Positions 22,905 to 34,329 are shown, counted from the stretch's first letter. The stretch: 64,000 bases of DNA from Eremomyces bilateralis CBS 781.70 (GCF_010015585.1 NW_022985067.1:1192437-1256436); one strand, 5' to 3'. Notes: generated by a model not told the origin, from the sequence alone. Numbers and translations: made by a program.

Positions 22905-23987
22905 CTAGTTGGCGAACTCAGCAGCCTTGCGAAGAACTTCTCTAAAATCTCGAATCACCGTCTCCAAATAGTCGATGTTCGTTTGTGCCAAGGCGGATGG
23001 AGCGCCCAGCGCTCGTAACATATCCTGTCCCTTGATACTGACTGCGTCCAAAACCATGGTGGCCTGTTGGATGAGATTCATGACGAGCATGGCTCTTAGC
23101 TTCGGGTCGTTGATCGGGACGTCCAAGCCACCGAAGCTCATGGGGATCGAGCTATCCTGGTCGGCGTTGGCAATGTACTCGAAGCAAGCGTCTGTACGTT
23201 GGAAGATGGCGACCATGCAAATCAGGTCGGTGCAGCCAATCTGGCAGCCCGTGCAATCGACGATGTCCTGACAACCCTGTATCACCTTCTGCGTCATCTT
23301 GTATATTTTGTCGAGTTGGGGTTGCTTCCCCTGCATGGCATCACTGACTTCGGGAAGGAGAACAGCCAGATCTTCCCGGCACCGGCATTTGGACGATGAG
23401 AATAGCGTGCTCGAGGACGAGAGGCGACTGATAGGAGACGGGGCTAAGGTGCTTGTGAAGTTTGCTGGAAACGGTGGCGCGGTTTGTGTTGCAGGTTGGA
23501 AGATGTCTAAGTTGAGTTGAGGGGTTTGGTGGTCAAAGGTCTGCTCCTTGGACGTAGGTGTCAATCCCATCAGGCCACTTGATAAGGAGTCATGGCTTCT
23601 GTCGTAGAAGCCAACGTCCAGTGGATCTATGTTCTCCCAGTCAAAGTCGTCAAGACGCTGATGGGTCGTTTCATTCGGCCACCCCATGTTGTCCATCGTG
23701 TGGTCATATGCCGCGCCGTCCATAGAGAAGCGATGCGTGGCATCGACCATGTTCAAATGCATCATTTCCCCGGGAATCGTCTTTACCCCTGTTTGCGGTG
23801 ACACTCCATGTGCTGGCAACCGATGGTCGCCGTTCGCCGCCTCGGGATTCGTGTACGTGCAGACAATGCCCCGGCTGGCACAGCGGTCGCACTCTTTCTG
23901 GCCATCACATTTCACTTTGGCTGTACGACAGTTCTGACACGCCGTCACGGGTCGCCGGATCAGCGGTTTCGCCCCACGAGCACCCAA
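22905..23987 (-). CDS. Zn2Cys6 cluster-type transcription regulator
   Basis: An open frame of about 360 codons with a Zn2Cys6 cluster at its front (CQNCRTAKVKC...CDRCASRGIVC), a Ser/Thr-rich middle, and an AflR-like C-terminal part (CREDLAVLLPEV, QDIVDCTGCQIGC, LDYLETVIRDFREVL-like end). Such regulators usually sit inside the metabolite cluster they control, here next to the PKS fossil and the transporter remnant. No ATG lies in this frame ahead of the zinc cluster before an upstream stop; the frame opens at TTG. A small first exon joined by an intron is likely, but I found no junction that keeps phase, so loss of the start is also possible. Confidence 0.7.
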   Translation of the reverse strand: MGARGAKPLIRRPVTACQNCRTAKVKCDGQKECDRCASRGIVCTYTNPEAANGDHRLPAHGVSPQTGVKTIPGEMMHLNMVDATHRFSMDGAAYDHTMDNMGWPNETTHQRLDDFDWENIDPLDVGFYDRSHDSLSSGLMGLTPTSKEQTFDHQTPQLNLDIFQPATQTAPPFPANFTSTLAPSPISRLSSSSTLFSSSKCRCREDLAVLLPEVSDAMQGKQPQLDKIYKMTQKVIQGCQDIVDCTGCQIGCTDLICMVAIFQRTDACFEYIANADQDSSIPMSFGGLDVPINDPKLRAMLVMNLIQQATMVLDAVSIKGQDMLRALGAPSALAQTNIDYLETVIRDFREVLRKAAEFAN

Positions 23988-24134
23988 ACTCTGCCATTTC
24001 AGTACGAAACCGCGGGGGGATCTCTCCCTTTCGTGAAGCGCGAGGGGTGCGGTTCACAGACATGGCATGTCCCGCATGTAGATACCAAGGAGTTGGTCGA
24101 TGAGGTTGAAGCTGTGCGACGCTTGATTTGACAT

Positions 24135-25739
24135 TATTTATCTCAGCTAGGGCTCTGTTGTCGCATTGTACGTGGGTGATGATTAAGCACGGTCACTGCT
24201 TCAGCTCAGTTACTGAAGAGTCACAACGCAAATTGATATTGATGATTCCCATTGTCTCCCCCAAAAGGAGATCTAGCTAGAAAATCAGTTGAAGATACAT
24301 AACTGAATACATGGGAAAAGACTAAGCGGTCCGAAATAGGCTTAGCCTAGGGGCAATGGGCAGTGAAAAGAATGTTTGGACAGTAGAAACCAACGGGCAT
24401 CTTGCGACGTCTGTGAAAGTCTTGGGCTTCGCCTAGACTGTATTTGTAGCCTTGCGGCCTGAGAAGGAAGAACACGGAACACCAACTGGAACTGCACGGG
24501 ATATGTGCATGGGCCGCCCACAACACAAGAATGTAATTAGCAGTTCTGAGAAGAGATCTTTTCTTCTTCTTTAGCAATTCAACAATGTTACTGGCGGAGT
24601 TACTAGCTTACCGAATCCTTTGTGGGTTGGGCCCACAACACCGAGGGCGACTGATCGCTTGGTCCTGTACTATGCCATCAGCCATATCGACTGAGGATAT
24701 AGCCTGCGATGGCATCACAACAAAGAAAAATTTACTACCTTCTAGAACAGGATTGTAGGACAGTCATGCATAGGTAGGTATGCCACAACCCATATGCGTT
24801 TTCCTGGTAGTCTAATAGTTCTCCAAGATAGCGCTAATCGACTCCATCTCAAGCCTTAACTCGAAGCTAATGCAGTGTAACAGCCGATCGATCGAGCATG
24901 TGCACGTCCGATTCCAAGATCAACAGCATTTGTATAACTTTCAGGCGCCTTCAAATTTACTTGTTTGGGTAGGTCAAGCAACTACAATCTTCCAGTTAGG
25001 CTTCGTGATCCCTACTCCGATGTTCTACTCGTACGATCAGGACAAGGTAACTATCCCTACAGAGTTCTCGTTTGACCCTTACCCGTTCAACTGATTCAAA
25101 TCCCGTGGACGCATTCTCTTTGGGTACTCACAACCCGCCAGTCGTTGCTGTCATATTTTTGCTCTATGTCGCTCCTTTAACTTCTAAAATAGTCAAGGTC
25201 CATGTCGCCGATGGTCCTTAAATGCGCCTGATCTTGGGATATTTTAAGACACTTCCACCCCGAAGTCCGATCTTGGGAATATTCCACAATGGAGCGCCTC
25301 TCCGCGGCGCCTTCCCCCTCCTCGGATCCAGATACGGACTATAGGAGCAAGATCTATAGCATCGGACCGGAGCTAGACTCGTACTCTCGATGCATGCATC
25401 TCAAAGTGTCGCATCTAGCACTGAATCTCTGCTACCACGGCACAATGTTGTACTGGGTCTCAATAATCCTCGAGAAGAGAGATAGAGCACATAACATTGC
25501 AGGGTGCTATGCAGATCCATTATACTCATTTCCGAGACCCGGGCATGTGCTTTTGATATGTGGTTAGTATTGCAGAGAGATCGGCAGTATATAATTTGGA
25601 ACCTACCCTATCCCCATCTCCATCTCCATCCCCATTTCTAACTTCAGCCTCATCTTTACCCAGTAGAATCATCAACAGAGCTCACCTAGCTTGTACACCA
25701 GACACCCCTTCTGCCTCCTCCTTCTACTCCATTATCAAC
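24135..25739. other. gene-free stretch
   Basis: About 1.6 kb without a supported gene. Frames are short. The last 200 bases are pyrimidine-rich and are likely promoter and leader of the secreted protein gene at 25740 (repeats of CCATCTC near 25612-25640). Confidence 0.45.
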
Positions 25740-26421
25740 ATGAAGGTCCTTACCGTCCTCGCTCTTCTGGCGAGTATTCTTGCCGCTCCCGCTCCTGCCC
25801 CGGAACCTGTCCCAGATCTACCATATCTGCCATCGCCTGGAGTCGCGACGGATTTTACCGACAATGTAAGGACTACAGATCGTTAACCTTGCTTTCTCAA
25901 ATGCCTAGTACTAACCCTTCCAGTTCGATGACCTTGAAGTTTCGGGTGTCGGTACTGTGCTGCCCCGCACCCAACGCGTGAATCAGTATGGGGCGCTGTT
26001 TTACCGGGACTTTGTCTATTCGGATGACACACTCTCTCTTTTTTTCGCTCCGCCTTCGCCCAAGAACTTCATCGGCTTCAGCGCTGTCGGCCGTGTATTT
26101 CCGCAGCTTTGTCCGACGGACAAGTTCCAGACATTTGACCTTAAAAGCCTCTACTACGCTTGCATAATCAATACTTTCGTTCCCGTCAATGTGCCGGCAT
26201 CCTGTACAATCAAGTTTCTTGGCCGGAGGAAAGACGGTGATACCGTTTTCGAGCAGGTAGACTACGCAGCGCAGTCCTTCGGCGCCAAGTACAACAAGGT
26301 CACTTTCCGCAAGGAGTTCTCTGGCCTAACGCAACTGGACATCTCTGTCAACAATAATAACCCTTTTCTCGTCGCTTTGTTCGACGACATCGAATACACG
26401 GCATATAAGCAAGAGAATTAG
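25740..26421 (+). CDS. small secreted protein of unknown function
   Basis: Exons 25740-25865 and 25924-26421 join in phase to 207 residues. It opens with a clear signal peptide (MKVLTVLALLASILAAPAPA). The mature part has no membrane helix and is rich in aromatic and beta-forming residues. Two Cys (LCPTDKF and YYACIINTF) and a third in PASCTIKFLGRR could form disulphides. IKFLGRRKDGDTVFEQ and LTQLDISVNN suggest a beta-sandwich, perhaps carbohydrate-binding, but no family is recognised. It could be a cell-surface or effector-like protein. It stands alone between the decayed cluster and the NmrA-like gene. Confidence 0.72.
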
Positions 26422-26964
26422 GCCAGGGTCTCCGAATGGGAGGATTGAATATGGGACAGGAAACGATTTACAACGGCAATTCCAATTTTGCAGACCAATT
26501 TGCATATACGCATGACCCAATCCGTGCCAAAGGATGCTATGAACCTTAGGACATTTCATGAATTTCTATAAATGAATCCATTTGATTTATTATGCTCGCA
26601 AACTAGGCAAATCTAGCCTCCTTGTCCAGAAAAGATCGGGTAGACCCAGGCAGCGACGACAATACTGATAGAGGAAGGAGCCGAGTAGAACCCCTTCAAG
26701 CGAGCAGCGAGATCCATTTTATCCCACCAAAGCCATCAATACATTACGATGGGTAACTACATGGGAACTCCCATTACTATGTGTTTTTGTTTTTGGGCTT
26801 CCTGTCATAATTTTTATTTTATTTGGAGGGGATCGGAAGGACTGTGGCTAAAACTTCATAGACAGAGGATTTGCTACAGATATTCTAGGCAGAAGGTGGG
26901 CAAAGTCCCCAACGAGTAGTGAAACGGAGAGGATGACATTAATTTAGACCTATATATAAAACTA
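26422..26964. other. convergent intergenic region
   Basis: The 3' flanks of the secreted protein gene (plus) and the NmrA-like gene (minus). AT-rich, with a T-run around 26780-26825; no coding signal. Confidence 0.45.
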
Positions 26965-27932
26965 TTACTGCGACCAGACAGTCTTGTTCTCTTCGGCAAA
27001 GGTATCAAAACTCTTTGGAGGATGACCCGTAACTGTTTCAACCGCGTCTCCCAACCTTTTTTCAAAGTTCGTCGATGCAATGACCTCAAGGTTGGTCAAT
27101 AAACGTGCGACGTATTCCGACACACCGGCCTGGATCATGCCCTGGCACCGGCTGGCTTTGTCTTGCTTGACGTGCTCGATCTTGCGACCAAGGACCTTGG
27201 AAAGCGTTGCGGCAATCTGTCGATATCGTGTTAGTATTAAGTTACAAGTCTACTATGGAGAAGATGACCATACGTCATCGTATGTTAGGAGCTCGGGTCC
27301 GAGAATACGATGGTCGCAGTTGTGTGACTTCTCATCAGTTAGCGCGTGGAACGCGACTTCCGCAATGTCGTCAGCGCTGATGAAAGGAATCTGCCCATCC
27401 TGACAGGCGGTAAAGATCGTATTCAGCTGGCCGATGGTGTACAAAAGGCCCGGCTCCACTAAGTTCTCTGCGAAATGGGTGTTGTGTCAGTGGCCGAAAC
27501 GTGAGATCATTTGGGAGTACGACACGCACCCATGAACCAAGACGGGCGAAGCACGCAGTAGTCGACACCCGTATTAACATAGTGCTCCCAGACCCTGCCC
27601 ATTCCGTCCTGGCCAAATTGAGCTGAGCTGCCAGTACACAAAACGAAGCGCTTGACGCCCTTGTCTCTGGCAAAGTCGACGAATTTGATCATCGGCACCC
27701 AAGGCTGCGAGACACCCGGCTCCATCATGTACACGGCGTCGATGTCTCCTTTCTCGAAGGGTTTCGCCCACGTCGTCTCATCGGTCCAGTCGAACTTGAT
27801 GGCCGGATATCCATGCGGCGCAGCGTCCGGTCCTCGGCGAGAGGTCAGGTGGAAGGGCTGGTTTGCAGCGCTGAGCAGCTTTGCAACGCGCGTGGTCGTT
27901 TTGCCGGTGCCGCCAATAAGAAGAATCGTCAT
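26965..27932 (-). CDS. NmrA-like NAD(P)-binding reductase, EasG/FgaFS type
   Basis: Three exons (27530-27932, 27274-27467, 26965-27216) give 282 residues with all phases kept. The front TILLIGGTGKTTTRVAKLL is the dinucleotide-binding GxxGxxG-type loop of atypical SDRs. GVKRFVLCTGSSAQFG and YCVLRPSWFMENL are typical of the group that includes festuclavine/agroclavine dehydrogenases of ergot alkaloid pathways. Near this group, general NmrA-like and NAD(P)H azoreductase-like proteins also occur, so ergot chemistry should not be assumed. No prenyltransferase or other ergot gene is seen in the window. Probably a cytosolic reductase of unknown substrate. Confidence 0.82.
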
Positions 27933-29504
27933 CTTGAAGAATATGAGGAGTACAGCTTGTTCGTCGCGTTGAAAGAAGCTAAATGAATTATTTCTACCCC
28001 AAATTTCAATATTCAATCTCTTGCATAGCACGTATATATAGCACATCTCAATGCCCGAATGGTATAGACACATGGACCGGACGGCGATAGGGAAATATCT
28101 CCGCTTGCGCCGATGCGAGACCAACCCGCGCCCCGAGATACATTCATGGCCCGCAATGTTTATTCGGCAGTTAGTAATCTATCTCAGTGACAGGGTTAGC
28201 CTAAGAATGCTTGAACTTGTTGTTTAACGTTCAACACAGCATATGATTCCGCTCCCGTGATCATCACGCCGCGTTACCACCTGCTCGGGATAGGCAATCA
28301 AGAATGGTGCCCTGAATTCCTCCGCGAGTACTCACACCTTTTACGCATGCAGGTGTGGAAGAACAGTAAGACGGCCACGGCAAAACGAGCACTCCGGCCG
28401 AGTTTGCATCATTGCGTGCGACGTCATGCTCGACTATTTCCCCAACCTGTCAATACTCAATTGTTATCGTTCACGATCCAGTCGCGGACCCCTGCGCAGA
28501 GCCGTATCGGCCCATCCCCACCATGGAGCTACAGTAGCGCTGAATGGATATCCCCGCGTATGTGGACGCGGGTCGATCTGATTATCCTGTTAGACTTGTG
28601 TGAATTGTGGCCGTCTGTAACTAAAGAACTGCTTACTGATTACTGATTACTGAAGTGTGAAGGTCGAAAGACAAAGCCCTGATATTAGATACTGGTAATC
28701 AGGCGGCCGCCCGCGGTTTAACCATTTCCCCGCCTTGGCGTTAGTGATACCTACGCCTGCGCTTAACTCCAGGTCCTATCAGGAGTTCAGGACGGAGCTT
28801 CGGCCTTCAACGAAGACCGAGACTGCCAGATGCGTCAAAAACAGCCGCAGAAGGCCTCATTCGACTTCACACGAAGGTTGAAGGCTATTTCCTGCCGAAA
28901 TGCTTCATAATTCATGATATTCAACCAGACAAGGTGGTCCTGTACAATGACCCGCCAGCTCATCTGTCATCGTTGGCAAGGAAAGCGGTAATTTACAATT
29001 TCCTATGAACCAGTCTCGGACTCCGTTCTCTTGAATCGTAGTCTGGCGACTCGCATGAAGGACATCTCAGATGGACATCCTTCATACTAACGACGATCCG
29101 ATGCCACAGTGAATAGCAACGTCGCCGGGTGATGTTTGATGCTTGTCGCCAGTCCTGGCATCGAGGCTGGGATCGACTCTCACTCGCTCCCAGTGGCAAG
29201 GCCGCGAAAAACGTCATGGTGCATGCATGCTATGTCAGGCACCACTAACCGAAGCCTTGAGTAGTTGATCTGAAAGCTTGCATTCATCCTTTCTCACGAC
29301 CAGCTTAGGCAATGAATCACCTGCATCTTCACCCTTCTTGTATATACCTTGATGGGCTTTAATTCCATGATCTAGCTCAGAGCAACCCTAGCGTCGTACA
29401 CCCACTCGCGACCGCGGCGCATCCTCCATCCACGACCTTAACCCGCTCGCGACCAACCTCGACAGGTATCGCCCTCCACACCACCGCCGACCCCGAACCA
29501 AACC
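27933..29504. other. gene-free stretch
   Basis: About 1.6 kb. A 129-codon plus-strand frame at 28257-28646 has no domain-like features. No RNA gene or transposon seen. Confidence 0.45.
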
Positions 29505-30711
29505 ATGCCGCTCTCCCTCCGCCCCAGCAGCCCCTCCCCCCTCGCCCTCCTCTCCACCACCCTCACCGGCACCCTCACCACCCTCTCCCTCCTCTTCTCC
29601 ACCCTCCTCCTCACCCACCACCTCCTCCTCCCCTCCCTCTCCCTCCTCCTCCTCCCCTTCCTCTCCTCCTGGTCCACCCAATTCAACCTCCTCCTCCTCT
29701 CCGCCAACTGGTGGGGTATTGCCCTCGTCCACCAGCCCCTCGCCATCGAGCTGGCCGGCACCCTGCTCGTGCGCTGCGCGTGCTTCGTGCTGCCCGCGTG
29801 CGCGGCGATGGCAGTGGATGTGTTGTTGCCGGGGGTGGCGAGCGCGGTGAAGAGGGGGGGGAAGGAGGCGTTGCCGGCGGCGCAAGGGATTGGGGGGGCG
29901 GTGGGCATCGCGATGGTGGGGGCGGTGGCGGCGGGGAATCTGCTCGGGGGGATTGCGTTGCAGGGAGGGCTGGAGTGGGTGTTGGTGGGAGTGCTGAGGA
30001 GGAAGAGCGCGTTGAGAGTCTCGGTGTGGTTGCCGATGCCGTATACCATGGCGACGGAGCTGGCGACGTGTTTCGCAGTGCGAGGGGTAAGTGGGATTTT
30101 TACCAAGCGCATTGATTTTTGCCGTTCATGTGTTTCGCCTCTCGCACGTTTAATCTGACCATTCTAACTGATCCGCACAGCTTCTACGATATGTGATCCA
30201 CAGATATATCCTCCACACCCGGGTCCGCACTCCCTTAGGCTACCCATCTCAATATCACCTATCATACCAACACTACTTCACCCATCCGTTCTGCCTCCTC
30301 GCGCACTACGATCACCCGCTTCCCTACTTCCTCGGCATATGGCTTCCAACCACTCTCCCGCCCTACGCTCTACGCATGCACATCGTCACCTACCTCGTAT
30401 GGACCGCGATCATCTCCCTCGAAGAGATGTTCACGTACTCGGGGTACACGATGCTACCGTGGACGGTCAGGGTCACGGGGGTGGCGGGGCGGACAGAGGC
30501 GCATTTCCTGAGCGGCGGGAAGGGGAACTATGCGCCGTGGGGGCTGTTGGATTGGGTTAATGGGACTTTGGTGGGGGAGGTGGATGAGGAGGGGAAGGTG
30601 GTCGAGGCTACGCTTCCTGGTGAGGGTGGTAGTGGGGGTAACGGGGAGAACGGGGAGATGGAAGAGCCGCCGAAGATGGGAAGGAAGGGAAGGAAGAAAA
30701 GGAATGCGTAG
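29505..30711 (+). CDS. fatty-acid-hydroxylase/sterol-desaturase-like membrane protein
   Basis: Exons 29505-30086 and 30181-30711 (94-bp intron, phase 0) give 370 residues. Several leucine-rich membrane helices fill the first 190 residues. Histidine motifs then appear in the order expected for di-iron membrane hydroxylases: HRYILH, HYFTHP, HYDHP, and HIVTYLVW followed by a helix with SLEEMFTYSGY. The canonical third box with paired histidines is not evident near FTYSGY; RTEAHFLSGGKGNYAPWG takes the place of the usual H-x-x-H-H plus GNYG region. So the fold is likely, but the iron site may be modified. The C-terminal 50 residues are Gly/Glu/Lys-rich and disordered. Confidence 0.7.
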
Positions 30712-31136
30712 TTGGCATACTGGGCAATCGCGGGGTGGATGGGGGATTTTCCACTGCTTTATCTTGGATGGGACTGGGTTCGTGGCTTTCGAATTGATAC
30801 CCTTGGGCAGCAGGCGTGGATAGGACAATCAATAACGATCCGGGAGCGAGCGCTCATATGCAGTCAGTCAATCCTCCGTCGGCGGGTAATCTAAATGCTT
30901 GGATTTTGCTCGAATGCGGCCCTTGAACCCGTTCCGCGTAGAATAACATGACGATGTGCATGCAACGAACCGTGCAGTAAACTCCACTTTCCCTGTGTAA
31001 GCCCTGCAGAATGTTGGATTTTATTTTGACAGTGCAGGTCGGGAGCGTTAGCCCTCCCCAGTGTCCTCCTCACTCCTTTGGCCCTTCGTGGCTCCATCCC
31101 GTTTCCTCCAACTTGACGTGGACAAGGTCCGCTCGC
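30712..31136. other. convergent intergenic region
   Basis: Between the 3' ends of the hydroxylase-like gene and rpl6. No coding feature seen. Confidence 0.45.
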
Positions 31137-31996
31137 TTAGAACACCATCTCGTGCGGTCGGTCACCCTTGCGGAGGCTGAATGTCGATCCGAGAAGGTCG
31201 ATGAGCATCGGGGTCTTCTTCAGGGCTGCTAGCAGTTTCTGGTCGACGGCTTTCTGGTCTTCCGCGCGGCCGCTGCTGACCTGCTTGGGCTATGACAATA
31301 TGTTAGATGTGTCCCTTGCGTCGATGTAATTTTATCCACAGGATCGGAGCGAGACAACGTACCGCTGGCTTCTCTCCCTGCTTGAAGAAGGCATCCTCGC
31401 CGGCCTTGTTCGATTCCTTATCGGCGGTGAAGTATCCCTCAACGCTGACCTTCTCCAGAACCTTCTCGTCCACCACGCCCTTCAAGTCCACTCTCGTCTG
31501 GGTCGCAATGACGTACCGGGCATTCACTCTGCGCAGAGGAACGCCGTTGACTTTGAAGGGACCGGTCACGAGCAGCACACCCTGGCCGAGGTGCTTGAGG
31601 AGGACCACGCGCTTGCCCCGGAAGCGGCCAGCCAAGAGGATGAGGACGGTGCCGGGTTGGAGGGATTGGCGGAGTTTGGTCGGGCGGATGGTTTTGCGGA
31701 CCTGCGACCATGAAGGCATACAGTCAGTCTTGTTTCACACAATGCAATTTCGATGGTTTGTGATGGAGGAGGTGGTCCTCGAATTTGATATCGCGCACAG
31801 TGTGCTCGGCACGCAAATCCAGCGACCACGACGCCCATCGACATCTCAGAACCGGACAGCGAATGTTTCTCACCTGCTTCGGCTTCGGGTCATCATCCGT
31901 AGGATAATACTTGGAGGCCTTCTGGCTCGCGGCCGGGATGGTCCTCTCCCCCTTCCCGAACTTCTTCGTTGTCGGCTGCTCCTGGGTGGCCGACAT
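31137..31996 (-). CDS. rpl6: 60S ribosomal protein L6 (eL6)
   Basis: Exons 31874-31996, 31363-31701 and 31137-31289 encode 204 residues. The core is unmistakable eL6: [24 protein letters not shown] spans the KOW-like RNA-binding region, with [22 protein letters not shown] following and [11 protein letters not shown] after. It ends with a short basic tail (GDRPHEMVF). The protein sits on the large ribosomal subunit and binds 25S rRNA. Introns are 172 and 73 bp, the first longer than average, as is common in fungal ribosomal protein genes. It shares a 540-bp divergent promoter with rpn13 that carries four CACGTG boxes. Confidence 0.95.
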
Positions 31997-32538
31997 TATG
32001 GCGAAGGGACTTCCTGCTCCAGGGAATTCCTCGAAAAGAAACCTCGGCGAACGGGAGGTATCCGGGTCGAAATGGGAATGTTGTGGTGGTGGGTGAAGTG
32101 TGCGGAGAGTGGGAAGGTTGATGTTGGGCGGGAGTTGGGGAGGTGAAGGAGGTCTCGCTTCGTGCGCCAAATCCTGTGATGCCAAGTGTGTGGACTGTGG
32201 GTGGGCTCGCTTCTCGGGTTTTTCCGCGAATCTGCCGGTGGCCACCCACGCCACGCCTGATGCCTCAGCAGTGTGGCGTAGATAATGTCACGTGATTTTG
32301 TGGATCTTATCACGTGTGCTTTGCTTTAGATCACGTGCACTGAGATCCCAGAACATTCCCACATATCACGTGCGCCGTTCCCATCTTGAAATCCAGTCCC
32401 AATCCAATCCCCAGCTATTACTGTACAGCTTCATGCCATCCAGACTTGAGCTTCGTTCAGCTTCACTTTTGCTCTTTTCATACTGTACCTATTAGCACCG
32501 GAACCAGACATAGCTCCGGCTTCTACAATCCTCCCATA
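31997..32538. promoter_or_regulatory. divergent promoter of rpl6 and rpn13
   Basis: About 540 bp between the two start codons. It holds four CACGTG boxes (next entry). Open frames on both strands here are fragments with no conserved content; some are the 5' leader of rpl6. Confidence 0.6.
32289..32372. promoter_or_regulatory. cluster of four CACGTG E-boxes
   Basis: CACGTG occurs at 32289, 32311, 32332 and 32367, each preceded by T (TCACGTG). The first three are spaced 22 and 21 bp, about two helix turns. TCACGTG is the site of class-B bHLH proteins such as Cbf1, and Cbf1-type control of ribosomal protein genes is known in some yeasts. Here it could serve rpl6, rpn13 or both. Confidence 0.75.
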
Positions 32539-34072
32539 ATGGCGTCAATCACCCCTCTCATAACCTTCAGAGCCGGCAAATGCGAGTACGACGTCAGTGG
32601 CCATTGCGACCCTTCCGCCTACAGAGTACTGATTGTTTACAGGAGGGCACCCAGAAATTCAAGGCGATCCCGACTCCAGGTTTCGTATACCTGTATGCCA
32701 GTGATGGTATGATGCGCAATATATCCCCCTATGATTTCCACTCACTCTTCTCCAGATCTCATCAACTTCTGCTGGCGGCCGACCTCCGCTCCGATCGACC
32801 AACCCGAGCTCGAACTCATGATGATCCCGAGTGACGGCACCTTCTGGCCGTACATGGACCCCGTCATCAAGAACCCCTACGAAAACCTGACCGCGGGAAA
32901 CGTCAAGTCCCCGACCAACGGCCGCATCTTCGTCCTCAAGTTCTCCTCGTCGTCACAACGCCACATGTTCTGGATGCAATCCGGCGGCCTCCGGGACCAG
33001 CCCAGCGTCTTCACCAAGCAGGATCTGTTCTTCGGGCACGTAGTGAACACGCTACTGGTAGAGGGGCCGGATGTGGATACCCAGGAGATGTATCGGGAAT
33101 ACAAGTCCGGCGGGAATCCGCCGCATGGGGACGAGGATGAGAATATGGAGGATGCTGAACAGCCGGAACCGCAGCATGACAGACGGAACAGCACCGGTGG
33201 AGCGGGGCCAGACGCGACGGGCGGGGATGTCCGAGACGAGGGAGAAGATGCCAGGGAGGGTGGAGCAGATGGCGCTCGAGCGTAGGTGATTCCATTCGGT
33301 TGTGCATCGCGGTTGGCGTTCTTTGTGAGCCTAGAAATCTCGAAGTTATTTGGCGTTTGTCGATGGCGCTCCAAGGCGTTTTGAAGAGTCTACCGAAAAA
33401 TCAAGCATTACCCGCAGTGTTGCTGCATGATGTATTAGAATAGACGCAACGCTGTCATCTATTATATTCAATGTCACCCGGCTGACCCTTTATTCCGATA
33501 GTCGAGGTGCAACCACTGCCCAGTCCCAGGCCGCTCCGTCCGACGCCTCCCAAGCAGTCCAGAACTTCCTCAAATCCCTGAACGGTGGCCAAGCCCCTCC
33601 CCAGCAACAAGGCGGGAAACTCTACACCACGCTGAACGACCTCCTTCCCCCATCCACCACGATCCCACTCATCGAGACCGCGTCCCCCGACTTCATCGAC
33701 CGTTTATCATCCCACCTCCCCCGTACTATCCTTCTTCTAGAGGTTGGCGGCGAAGAAATGGCGGACATCGACCCCGACTCGGACGTCGCGGACGCCATTG
33801 TGGAATCGATCGACACGGATCAGAAACGGGAGATTTTGCGGCGCGTGTTGCGGTCGCCGCAGTTGGTGCAGAGTTTAGGGGTCCTGACGGCCGCACTGAG
33901 GGACGGCGGCTTACCGATGATCAGCGATGCGCTGAAGTTGAAGGTGGATAATGGGGGTTATGTCAGAGGGGGGACGATGCCGATGGGAGGCGGGGATGCC
34001 GTGGAGGCGTTTGTGGAAGGGGTCAAGAAGACGGCGGAGGGGAAAGGGGACGAGGATGTGGAGATGAGCTAA
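32539..34072 (+). CDS. rpn13: proteasomal ubiquitin receptor Rpn13/ADRM1
   Basis: Exons 32539-32592, 32643-32706, 32756-33281 and 33502-34072 give 404 residues. The N-terminal Pru domain is clear: LITFRAGKCEYD, PTPGFVYLYASDDLINFCWRP, and RIFVLKFSSSSQRHMFWMQ. It binds ubiquitin and the Rpn2 base subunit. A Glu/Asp/Gly-rich linker (about residues 195-250) leads to the C-terminal DEUBAD domain (LNDLLPPSTTIPLIETAS through ILRRVLRSPQLVQSLGVLT), which in animals recruits the deubiquitinase UCH37; baker's yeast Rpn13 lacks it, filamentous fungi keep it. The 220-bp third intron sits in the linker. Divergent from rpl6. Confidence 0.93.
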
Positions 34073-34329
34073 GGGGAAGATGGATCACTTGGAGTCGCGG
34101 ATATATGAGCACTGGAGTGCGACTCAAATTAGGATCGAGGTACATTCCTTCATTCCACTCGAGGGAACCGAGATGCACATCTCATTGCATCATAAACATA
34201 CACCGATAGCCTGCAACGCCGGCAGAGACCCGATGCGCCTCCGAATGCTGACTCATTCCGTTTGATCTGCTCGATCTGCGGATTCCTGGTTTGTACAAAA
34301 GACGACTCAACGAAATTAATAGAACCAAA

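Noticed and set aside
26965-27932. Ergot alkaloid cluster
   Set aside because: Only one EasG-like gene is present, and the family has many members outside ergot pathways.
29388-30112. minus-strand frames opposite the hydroxylase-like gene
   Set aside because: Glu/Gly-rich shadow frames without conserved content.
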